15,782 nucleotides of DNA from an uncultured Clostridia bacterium. Lineage in GTDB: Bacteria; Bacillota; Clostridia; Oscillospirales; Oscillospiraceae. This document shows positions 1 through 6,467 of this stretch, piece by piece (position 1 is the stretch's first letter; the number at the start of each line of letters is the position of its first letter). The notes beneath the pieces were generated by a model that saw only the letters and a list, made by a program, of their open reading frames with translations, did not search any database and was not told the DNA's origin. Position numbers and translations under genes: made by a program. The stretch is from positions 1-15,782 of the forward strand of contig CANDEH010000054.1 in assembly GCA_947383645.1 (NCBI GenBank), written 5' to 3'.

Positions 1-175
1 TGTTTGACAAGAAATCGTTACTTTAACCAGATGTGTCTTTTGCACTTTGCACAAAATCCACCACTTTCCGCTCCGCAGCTCTGTCTGGCCCGCTGAAAAA
101 TTTTGCAAATGTTGTGAATACGCGCAGTTTTAAGAACTTTTTCCGAACCTTGCCAAAAAGGCCCCGGCTCCGCCC

Positions 176-204
176 TTGCATTTCCTGTCGAAGCCCGCTA
201 CAAT
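176..204 (+). promoter_or_regulatory. sigma-A promoter of recQ
   Basis: A -35 box TTGCAT (176-181) and a -10 box TACAAT (199-204) are separated by exactly 17 bases. Transcription would begin near 211, giving a leader of about 53 bases with a small CCCGCC/GGCGGG hairpin (226-241) just before the ribosome site. Bases 1-175 upstream hold no convincing gene; a TTGACA at 3-8 has no good partner -10 box. Confidence 0.75.
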
Positions 205-263
205 AGGGAAAAGATCAAGAAAACGCCCGCCCATCGGCGGGACGGCTGCGGGGTGGAGATGCG

Positions 264-2129
264 ATGGACAAGCGGCAGGCACTGAAAACCTACTTTGGCC
301 ACAGCGCCTTCCGGCCAGGGCAGGAGGCGTTGATCGACGCGGTCCTTGCCGGTCGGGATGTGCTGGGGGTGATGCCCACCGGGGCGGGGAAGTCCGTGTG
401 CTACCAGCTGCCGGCGCTGCTGCTGCCGGGGGTGACGGTGGTGCTCTCGCCGCTGATCTCCCTGATGGCCGACCAGGTGGCGGCCTTGCGGGAGGCGGGG
501 ATTGAGGCGGCGTTTTTGAACTCCTCCCTCTCCGCCGAGGCGTACCGGGAGGTCCTTCGCCGGGCCCGCCGGGGGGAACTGCGGCTCATCTATGTGGCTC
601 CGGAGCGGCTGACGGCCCCGGCCTTCCTCCGCTTCGCCCAGTCCGGGGCGGTGAGCCTCATCGCCGTGGACGAGGCCCACTGCGTCTCCCAGTGGGGCCA
701 GGATTTCCGCCCCAGCTATCTGGGAATCGCGGATTTTATTGCCGCCCTGCCCCAGCGGCCGGTGGTAGCGGCCTTCACCGCCACGGCTACCGCCCGGGTG
801 AAGGAGGACGTGGCCCGGCTGCTGGGGCTCCGGGACCCCCTCTGCGTCACCACGGGGTTCGACCGGCCCAACCTGTACTTCGACGTGGTGACCCCCAGGA
901 ACAGAGACGCCTGCCTCTTAGAGCTGCTGCGGAAGTACCGGGGGCGCAGCGGCATTGTCTACTGCGCCACCCGGGCCAAGGTGGAGCACGTGTGCCGGCT
1001 CCTTCAGGAGAAGGGGTTCAGCGCCACCCGCTACCACGCGGGGCTCAGCGACGAGGAGCGGCGGCAGAATCAGGAGGACTTTGTCTATGACCGGCGGCTT
1101 GTCATGGTGGCCACCAACGCCTTTGGTATGGGGATTGACAAGTCCAACGTGGGCTTCGTCCTCCACTACAACATGCCCAAGAACCTGGAGAGCTACTACC
1201 AGGAGGCGGGCCGGGCGGGCCGGGACGGCTCCCCCGCGGACTGCGTCCTCCTCTTCCAGCCCGGGGATGTGCGCACCGCCCGGTACCTCATCGAGAACGG
1301 CCGGGACAACGAGGCCCTCAGCGAGGAGCAGCGCTCGGCGGTGCAGGCGGAGGACCTGGCCCGGCTGGATCAGATGACGGCCTACTGCAAGACACGGAAC
1401 TGCCTGCGCGCCTGTCTGCTGGGCTACTTCGGGGAGGCGGCCCCCCCGGTCTGCGGGAACTGCGGCACCTGTAAAGGGAGCTACATACAAAAGGATATCA
1501 CCATAGAGGCCCAGAAGATCCTCTCCTGTGTGGCCCGGGTGGAGCGGAAGTATACCTATGGACTGGGGATGACGATGTATGTGCGGATGCTCTCCGGCAG
1601 CAAAGAGCAGAGGATCACCCAGATGGGGCTGGACCAGCTGCCCACCTACGGGATTCTCTCTGACCTGCCCCGGAACGTGATCCGGGAGTACATAGAGCAT
1701 TTGATCTCCTCGGGCTACCTCGCCCTCTCCCAGGGGGAGTATCCGGTGCTGGGGCTGACAGCGCAGGCCCGGGAGGTGCTCTTCTGCGGTCAGACCGTGT
1801 CCATCCCCGTGAAGCAGCAGCCGCCCGCCGCCCAGATCGAGGGATCCGGGCGCAAAAAGCGCCGGCGGCGGGAGGAGGAGGCCGGGGAGGTGTTCTTCGA
1901 GAACCCGGATGACGCCCTCATGGAGCGCCTGCGCGCCCTCCGGTTCCGCCTGGCCCGGGAGGCCCAGGTGCCCGCCTACGTGATCTTCACCAACGCCACC
2001 CTCTCCGCCATGGCCGCCCGGCGGCCCACCACCACCGCGGAGCTGCTGGACATCCCCGGCGTGGGAGAGAAGCGGGCCTTCCGCTACGGCGCGGCGTTTC
2101 TGGAGCTCATCCGGGACTTCTGCGGGTAG
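264..2129 (+). CDS. recQ: ATP-dependent DNA helicase RecQ
   Basis: A 621-aa 3'-5' DNA helicase of the RecQ family, acting in recombinational repair and rescue of stalled forks. The helicase core shows the Walker A motif PTGAGKS (Lys43), the DEAH box (136-139) followed by the aromatic-rich loop SQWGQDFRP, FTATAT (171-176) and motif VI QEAGRAGRDG (313-322). A zinc site is formed by Cys380, Cys397, Cys400 and Cys403. A winged-helix RQC region follows at about 408-515, then a very basic linker (KKRRRR, 531-536) and an HRDC domain at about 549-621. All domains of a full-length RecQ are present. The ATG is preceded by GGTGGAG five bases upstream and lies about 53 bases after a good promoter. The gene appears to be a single transcription unit. 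Confidence 0.97.
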   Translation: MDKRQALKTYFGHSAFRPGQEALIDAVLAGRDVLGVMPTGAGKSVCYQLPALLLPGVTVVLSPLISLMADQVAALREAGIEAAFLNSSLSAEAYREVLRRARRGELRLIYVAPERLTAPAFLRFAQSGAVSLIAVDEAHCVSQWGQDFRPSYLGIADFIAALPQRPVVAAFTATATARVKEDVARLLGLRDPLCVTTGFDRPNLYFDVVTPRNRDACLLELLRKYRGRSGIVYCATRAKVEHVCRLLQEKGFSATRYHAGLSDEERRQNQEDFVYDRRLVMVATNAFGMGIDKSNVGFVLHYNMPKNLESYYQEAGRAGRDGSPADCVLLFQPGDVRTARYLIENGRDNEALSEEQRSAVQAEDLARLDQMTAYCKTRNCLRACLLGYFGEAAPPVCGNCGTCKGSYIQKDITIEAQKILSCVARVERKYTYGLGMTMYVRMLSGSKEQRITQMGLDQLPTYGILSDLPRNVIREYIEHLISSGYLALSQGEYPVLGLTAQAREVLFCGQTVSIPVKQQPPAAQIEGSGRKKRRRREEEAGEVFFENPDDALMERLRALRFRLAREAQVPAYVIFTNATLSAMAARRPTTTAELLDIPGVGEKRAFRYGAAFLELIRDFCG

Positions 2130-2229
2130 CGGCCGATATATTGATGAGTGTAAATGGAATGATTTTGCCGCTGCTGTCCGCTGTTTTGAACAGGCTGTGC
2201 GGCGTCAGGGGCCGGCCTGTCTGTGGGAG

Positions 2230-2294
2230 TTCACAAAAACTTCACAGTTTGGTCGCAGATTCTTCAGGTTTTCGCGGGGAGAATCTGGTAAGAT
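2230..2294 (+). promoter_or_regulatory. Pho-box-like direct repeats and orphan promoter
   Basis: Four half-sites start exactly 11 bases apart: TTCACA (2230), TTCACA (2241), GTCGCA (2252) and TTCAGG (2263). They end 20 bases before a -10-like TAAGAT (2289-2294), and there is no good -35 box. This layout is what is known for OmpR/PhoB-family response regulators, notably PhoP of Bacillus with TT(A/C/T)ACA repeats, activating promoters with a weak -35. No normal-sized gene follows. Recognition is by pattern only; the regulator is not in the window. Confidence 0.55.
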
Positions 2295-2300
2295 GGGACC

Positions 2301-2482
2301 ATGCCAAACGGGAGCTCACCCTCCGCGGCGGAGGCGGCTCTCCCCGATGTTCCCCCCACCACGTCCCGGCTCCGGCCGGAGAATATTCGACCTGCTTGAC
2401 GTCGCGGCAACCGCTGTGAATGAGCCGACAAGTCTATTACTCAGGCGCAGTCCCTTTGGGACTGCGCCTGAGACAATTTTAT
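2301..2482 (+). ncRNA. candidate structured small RNA after the orphan promoter
   Basis: Transcription from the promoter at 2230-2294 would begin near 2301 and could stop at the strong hairpin at 2440-2472, giving an RNA of about 180 nt. Inside it are a CCTCC/GGAGG hairpin (2320-2334) enclosed by GGGAG (2310-2314) and CTCCC (2340-2344), and a palindrome CTCCGGCCGGAG (2370-2381). An ATG at 2301 opens only a 32-codon frame ending at 2399. It has no ribosome site and would be essentially leaderless, so a coding role looks less likely. The RNA gene is an inference from promoter, structure and terminator; no known RNA family was recognised. Confidence 0.3.
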
Positions 2483-2484
2483 TT
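2440..2484 (+). terminator. strong hairpin terminator, first of the hairpin array
   Basis: A perfect 15-bp stem (2440-2454 with 2458-2472) has a TTT loop and is followed by the T-rich stretch ACAATTTTATTT. It is the first likely intrinsic terminator on the plus strand after recQ, about 310 bases past its stop codon. It would also end the candidate small RNA. Confidence 0.7.
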
Positions 2485-2911
2485 CGTTTGAGACCCGCTG
2501 GCGCTGGGCTCTCAAACGAGGGGGAAAAGGTGTCGTTTGAAATCCTTGGATTTCAAACGAGGATTTCAATTACGGGGGGCTTTTTTTCGGGAAGCGGCCT
2601 TGGCCGCTTCCCGAAAAAAAGGACCGGGCCGAGCGCGGCCCGCAGGGTGTTTTTCCGAAAACGCGGTTTCCGGAAAAACGATTTCAGTTTTTTTGCGCCG
2701 GAGGCGCAAACTCCTCGGCGGAGCGCCTTTTTCGCGCCTGTTGGCGCGAATAGCCCTTGGCAGGGTTTCGCCGCTCGCAAGCGGCGAAATAAATTGAAAT
2801 TATTTTTGCCGGAAACCGCATTTTCGGCAAAAATACTTCTCGCGGAGCGGAGTGTCGCAGGCCCCCTGCTGTCCCCCGCGGGGGACAGCAGGGGGCCAAG
2901 GCGCAGAGCGC
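2485..2911. repeat. dense array of about a dozen adjacent hairpins
   Basis: Successive palindromes, nearly end to end: 2485-2518 (9-bp stem plus inner pairs); 2533-2560 (13-bp arms around TT); 2581-2620 (19-bp arms around TT, with seven T and seven A at the ends, so usable as a terminator in both directions); 2625-2642 (7 bp, AGCG loop); 2649-2679 (9 plus 4 bp); 2692-2710 (8 bp, GGA loop); 2717-2727 (weak); 2731-2750 (8 bp, TGTT loop); 2754-2765 (weak); 2766-2789 (10 bp, CGCA loop); 2801-2835 (11 plus 4 bp); 2860-2897 (18-bp arms around GC); 2901-2911 (4 bp). No coding potential is convincing on either strand. Some members resemble each other, for example the CGTTTGA arms of the first two. 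The function is unknown. Confidence 0.85.
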
Positions 2912-2923
2912 AGCGCAAATCCC

Positions 2924-2965
2924 TCAAATGAAAGGACCAGTCCGCAGACTGGTCCTTTCATTTGA
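2924..2965 (-). terminator. 19-bp hairpin terminator of the aminotransferase gene
   Basis: A perfect 19-bp stem (2924-2942 with 2947-2965) with a CGCA loop begins one base past the aminotransferase stop codon. Its A/T-rich base gives a TTTCATTT run on the 3' arm for minus-strand transcripts. It also closes the hairpin array on the plus strand. Confidence 0.7.
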
Positions 2966-2966
2966 C

Positions 2967-4157
2967 TTATTTTTTGTTATACGCTTCGATGCCCTTGGCC
3001 AGAAGGTCCACGGCACGGCGCAGGTCCTCCTCCTTGAGCACGTAGGCGATGCGGATCTCGTCCACGCCCCGGCCGGGGGTAGCGTAGAAGGACTCGCCGG
3101 GGGCGAACATCACCGTCTCGCCGTTGTCGGAGAAGTCGGTGAGCAGCCACTTCTGGAAGGTGTCCGCGCTGTCTACCGGCAGCTTCGCCATCAGGTAGAA
3201 GGCGCCCTTGGGGCAGCTGCACACCACGCCGGGGATCTTCTTGAGACCCTCCACCACGGTGTCACGGCGGCGCTTGTACTCCTCCCGGGTGACGTTGAAG
3301 TAGTCCGAGGGCACGGAGTACAGCGCGGCGGAGGCCACCTGGTCCAGGGTCGCCACGGAGAGGCGGGCCTGGCAGTACTTCATGGCGTGGGACATGAGTT
3401 CTTTGTTCTTGGAGATCAGCGCGCCGATGCGGGCGCCGCAGGCGGAGAAGCGCTTGGACACGGAGTCGATGACCACCACGTTGTCCGCCGCGTCGGGGAA
3501 GCTGGCTAAAGTCGCCAGGTCCTCGCCGCCGTAGACAAACTCCCGGTAGACCTCGTCGCCGATGACGAAGATGTCATGCTCCCTGGCCACGTCGGCGATC
3601 ATCCGGAGCTGCTCCGGGGTGAGGACCATGCCGGTGGGGTTGCCGGGGTTGGTGACCACCATGGCCCGGGTCTTGTCGTTGATGAGGGCCTCGATCCGGG
3701 CGCGGTCGGCGTAGAAGTAGCCCTCCTCCGGGGTGGTGCTCAGGGGGCGGATGGATCCGCCGGCGGTCTTGATGAAGGTGTTGTAGTTGGGGTAGAAGGG
3801 CTCGGGAATGATTACCTCGTCGCCGTCGTCCAGAATGCAGTTGAAGAGGATCTGGAGGGCCTCGCTGCCGCCGGTGGTAATCAGGATGTCGGACTCCGAG
3901 AGCTCCACATCCAGGCGGGCGTAGTAGTCCTGGACGGCCTTAATCATGGCGGGGATGCCGGGGGAGGGGGCGTACTCCAGCACCGGCTCCTGGAAATTCT
4001 TCACCGCCTCAAAGAAGGCGGGGGGGGTGGCGATGTCCGGCTGGCCGATGTTCAGGTGGTAGATCTTCTTGCCGGCGGCCTTGGCCGCCACGGCGTAGGG
4101 GTGGAACTTGCGCATGGGGGACAGCCCGCATTTCTGGGCCTTGCTGGAAAATTTCAT
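2967..4157 (-). CDS. pyridoxal-phosphate-dependent aminotransferase, class I/II
   Basis: A 396-aa fold-type I aminotransferase of the aspartate/aromatic group, transferring an amino group between an amino acid and a 2-oxo acid in the cytosol. Visible family residues are NPGNPTG (170-176, cofactor and substrate contact), Asp201-Glu202-Val-Tyr204 (pyridine nitrogen and ring contacts), the PLP lysine in SVSKRF (Lys235), Arg243 (phosphate contact) and the substrate-carboxylate Arg369 in IRIAY. The start is the ATG at 4157, preceded by AGGAGAGG. An upstream in-frame extension to 4277 runs across the promoter and is not used. The exact substrate cannot be read from sequence; aspartate, alanine or aromatic amino acids are all possible. 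It stands alone on its strand with its own promoter and terminator. Confidence 0.93.
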   Translation of the reverse strand: MKFSSKAQKCGLSPMRKFHPYAVAAKAAGKKIYHLNIGQPDIATPPAFFEAVKNFQEPVLEYAPSPGIPAMIKAVQDYYARLDVELSESDILITTGGSEALQILFNCILDDGDEVIIPEPFYPNYNTFIKTAGGSIRPLSTTPEEGYFYADRARIEALINDKTRAMVVTNPGNPTGMVLTPEQLRMIADVAREHDIFVIGDEVYREFVYGGEDLATLASFPDAADNVVVIDSVSKRFSACGARIGALISKNKELMSHAMKYCQARLSVATLDQVASAALYSVPSDYFNVTREEYKRRRDTVVEGLKKIPGVVCSCPKGAFYLMAKLPVDSADTFQKWLLTDFSDNGETVMFAPGESFYATPGRGVDEIRIAYVLKEEDLRRAVDLLAKGIEAYNKK

Positions 4158-4247
4158 AACAATCCTCTCCTCTTTACTGATGTCGTCCGCAGTTTCCTGT
4201 TCTCTGATCGTTTTACGCCGCCGGTTCCGGCGGTCTCCTCGCCTCCC

Positions 4248-4277
4248 ATTATACGGCATTCTCCCCGCTTCCCGCAA
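4248..4277 (-). promoter_or_regulatory. sigma-A promoter of the aminotransferase gene
   Basis: On the minus strand a perfect -10 TATAAT (4253-4248) lies 18 bases after a -35-like TTGCGG (4277-4272). The leader is about 84 nt and contains a 7-bp hairpin, CCGCCGG/CCGGCGG around TT (4218-4233). The promoter position rules out the longer in-frame start. Confidence 0.75.
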
Positions 4278-4418
4278 GGGGGTTTTTCAGGATTCCGAAA
4301 CGGTACAAAAAATTGGCCGCCTTTTTGCCATCCTGACCAATTCCCCTCTCTCTCCGGAGCACTCCCTTGTCTAAGTATACAAAAACGTCCATACGCGCAG
4401 CCTTCCCCCCTCGAGGCA

Positions 4419-4482
4419 CCCCGCTTCCGGAGGAAACGGGGCGGGAAACCGGGGCCGCCGGAAAAATTTTTTTGCCGGCGGC
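4419..4482. repeat. two hairpins between divergent promoters
   Basis: CCCCG (4419-4423) pairs with CGGGG (4437-4441) with TTCC/GGAA inside. GCCGCCGG (4454-4461) pairs with CCGGCGGC (4475-4482), enclosing an AAAAA/TTTTT helix. They lie in the ~290-base gap between the promoters of the aminotransferase and nhaC genes. No gene is visible there and no function can be assigned. Confidence 0.5.
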
Positions 4483-4571
4483 TTCAGAAAAAAATCCAGT
4501 ATTTTCAATGGATACACCGCATACAAATCAGATGCGCACATAATTATGCACAGCCATTCTTAAAATAACTG

Positions 4572-4600
4572 TTGCTTATTTGTGCAGGTTGTAGTACAAT
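4572..4600 (+). promoter_or_regulatory. sigma-A promoter of nhaC
   Basis: TTGCTT (4572-4577) and TACAAT (4595-4600) have a 17-base spacer. The inverted pair TGCACA (4547-4552) and TGTGCA (4581-4586) flanks and enters the promoter. A 10-bp palindrome CATAATTATG sits at 4539-4548. Either could be an operator, but neither matches a site I can name. Confidence 0.75.
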
Positions 4601-4606
4601 GTGCTG

Positions 4607-4915
4607 GAACCAATCATATTAATGCCTGGAACACCTGATGTTCCAAGGGCCATATCCGTTTTTTATTGTGAGGCGCGCGCCGCCGCCGAAGCGGGAGGCG
4701 CACGGGTATGATGGTTCTTTTTTCCTGCCTCCAGGGGGGAGGCACAGACCGGAGAGAGAAGACGGAGAAGGCGAGGTGTTGCCCGGCGGAATGGACCCCG
4801 GAGGATTCCCAGCATCCCCCTGTGCGAAGATCCAAGAGGCCCTGATTTTGAGAGGCGCACAGCTCCCCTGAGGAGTTGGGAGCGTGCCGCGAGAGAGAAA
4901 GGTTGGTAAAATTGA
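4607..4915 (+). promoter_or_regulatory. long structured leader of nhaC, riboswitch-like
   Basis: About 310 transcribed bases precede the start codon. Hairpins seen are TGGAACA/TGTTCCA with loop CCTGA (4627-4645), followed by a T6 run at 4659-4664; GCGCC/GGCGC enclosing CGC-CGAA-GCG (about 4677-4701); TGCCTCC/GGAGGCA (4726-4744); and GCAC-A-GCTCCC / GGGAGC-GTGC with a 10-base loop (4857-4887), which ends about ten bases before the ribosome site. Length and structure suggest cis-regulation. I could not match a known riboswitch consensus. For an Na+/H+ antiporter, ion-sensing classes (nhaA-I, nhaA-II, DUF1646) and the lysine class are the ones to test. Confidence 0.4.
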
Positions 4916-6397
4916 ATGAGTGAAGAGAAGAAGAGCACTGGCCGCATGCCAAAGCTGTGGGAGGCCTTGGTCACCTTGGGCATTCTGGTCCTGGCGCTGG
5001 CCGTGGGCATTATCCACTACGGGGTCGACCCCCACGTGCCCATGTTCGTGGGCGTCTGCGCCGCGGCGCTGATGGCCATGCGCCTTGGCTACAAGTGGGG
5101 CGAGATTGAGAAGTTCATGCTGGACGGCATCTACAAGGCCCTCCAGTCCTGCTGCATCCTCATCATCGTGGGTATCCTCATCGGCGTGTGGATCAACGCC
5201 GGCGTGGTGCCCTCCATGATCTACTACGGCCTGAAGGTTCTGCACCCGGCCATCTTCTTTATCGCCACTGTGATTATCTGCTCCATTACGTCCCTGGCCA
5301 CCGGTACCTCCTGGGGCACCATGGGCACCATGGGCGTGGCGCTGATGGGCATCGGCTTCGGTCTGGGCATGAATCCCGCCATGACCGCCGGCGCCATTCT
5401 GTCCGGCGCGTACTTCGGCGACAAGATGTCCCCCCTGTCCGACACCACGAACCTGGCCCCCGCCATGGCCGGCACCGACGTGATGAGCCACGTGAAGGCC
5501 ATGCTGGTGCCCACCGTGGTGGTTTACGGCATCGTCCTGGCGATCTTCGGCGTTCTGGGCGCCACCCAGTACCACGGCGGCAGCGCCGACATGAGCCGGG
5601 TCACCGAGTTTGCCGACGCTCTGAGCAGTATGTTCACCATCAATCCCCTGCTTCTGCTGCCGCCGGTGATCGTCATTGTAGCGGTGGCCATGAAGATTCC
5701 CGCCATACCGGGCATTACCCTGGGCATCGTGGCCGGGGCGGTGCTGGGCGTGATCTTCCAGAGCAACTGCGACCTGGGCACCATCTTTGACTACGGCATC
5801 AACGGCTTCTACTTCAGCGACGAGATCTTAGGGGAGCTGTCCGCCGCCCTGTCCTCTGATACATACGACACCATGACCACCCTGCTCCACGAGACCGGCG
5901 GCATCATGGGCATGATGTTCTCCGTGTCCATGACCATCATCGCCATGATGTTCGGCGGCATTATGGAGGACACCCACCAGCTGGAGGTGGTCGTTGATAA
6001 GCTGAAGAAGCTGGCCCGGACCCCTGCCAGTCTGGTGGCCCTCACCGAGGTCACCTGCGTGATCTCCAACGCCACCATGCCCGAGCAGTACATCTCCATC
6101 GTGGTCCCCGGCCGGATGTACGCCGAGGAGTACCGCAAGATGGACCTGCACCCCACGGTGCTCTCCGCCGCCCTGGAGGGCGCCGGCACCGTGACCTCCG
6201 CGCTGATTCCGTGGAATACCTGCGGCGTGTTTATCGCCACCACCCTGGGCATCAGCGCCGCCCAGTACGCCCCCTTCGCCTTCTTCAACTGGATGATGCC
6301 TCTGGCCACCATCCTCTTCGCCTTCATGGGCTTTACGCTGAAGGATCTGAACAACAAGCCCTACAAGAAGGGCAAGAAGGCCGCTGCGGAGCTGTAA
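4916..6397 (+). CDS. nhaC: Na+/H+ antiporter, NhaC family
   Basis: A 493-aa polytopic inner-membrane antiporter of the NhaC family (ion transporter superfamily), predicted to exchange Na+ for H+; relatives such as MleN of Bacillus couple this to malate/lactate. The family signature GAYFGDKMSPLSDTTNLAP is at 164-182, with Asp169 and Asp176 inside it. A second conserved membrane block, GTSWGTMGTMG, lies at 130-140. Around ten or more hydrophobic segments run from residue 15 to 472, ending in a basic tail (KPYKKGKK). Length is normal for the family. The start is the ATG at 4916 with a weak GAAAGG site; no better in-frame start exists. It has its own promoter and long leader, and a strong terminator follows. 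The real substrate (Na+, Li+, or an organic acid/Na+ pair) is not decided by sequence. Confidence 0.93.
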   Translation: MSEEKKSTGRMPKLWEALVTLGILVLALAVGIIHYGVDPHVPMFVGVCAAALMAMRLGYKWGEIEKFMLDGIYKALQSCCILIIVGILIGVWINAGVVPSMIYYGLKVLHPAIFFIATVIICSITSLATGTSWGTMGTMGVALMGIGFGLGMNPAMTAGAILSGAYFGDKMSPLSDTTNLAPAMAGTDVMSHVKAMLVPTVVVYGIVLAIFGVLGATQYHGGSADMSRVTEFADALSSMFTINPLLLLPPVIVIVAVAMKIPAIPGITLGIVAGAVLGVIFQSNCDLGTIFDYGINGFYFSDEILGELSAALSSDTYDTMTTLLHETGGIMGMMFSVSMTIIAMMFGGIMEDTHQLEVVVDKLKKLARTPASLVALTEVTCVISNATMPEQYISIVVPGRMYAEEYRKMDLHPTVLSAALEGAGTVTSALIPWNTCGVFIATTLGISAAQYAPFAFFNWMMPLATILFAFMGFTLKDLNNKPYKKGKKAAAEL

Positions 6398-6424
6398 GGC
6401 AGAGCAATCAGGCATTTCTGAACC

Positions 6425-6463
6425 AAAAAGGAACCGGCACGCGGTACGTGCCGGTTCCTTTTT
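6425..6463. terminator. bidirectional terminator between nhaC and the cooS operon
   Basis: A perfect 17-bp stem, AAAAAGGAACCGGCACG (6425-6441) paired with 6447-6463, has a 5-base loop. It ends in five T on the plus strand and, by symmetry, five T on the minus strand. It lies between two converging genes, 28 bases past the nhaC stop and 4 bases past the oxidoreductase stop. Confidence 0.92.
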
Positions 6464-6467
6464 GTCT

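Noticed and set aside
39..52. Tandem repeat TTTGCAC x2 and a TTGACA at 3-8 as an upstream promoter
   Set aside because: No -10 box at a suitable distance; two short units are not enough for a regulatory claim.
2197..2931. A 244-aa open frame on the plus strand, and a 124-aa frame on the minus strand, through the hairpin array
   Set aside because: They are open because the palindromes happen to lack stops. Both strands give similar peptides from the same palindromes, there is no ribosome site, and the composition is repetitive.
3576..4568. A 330-aa plus-strand open frame
   Set aside because: It is antisense to the aminotransferase gene and runs over its promoter. The Gly/Val/His-rich composition is typical of a GC-rich shadow frame.
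4671..4760. Lysine riboswitch in the nhaC leader, suggested by GCCGAAGC
   Set aside because: The short match lacks the flanking conserved blocks of the L-box in the right order, so I kept only an unspecific structured leader.
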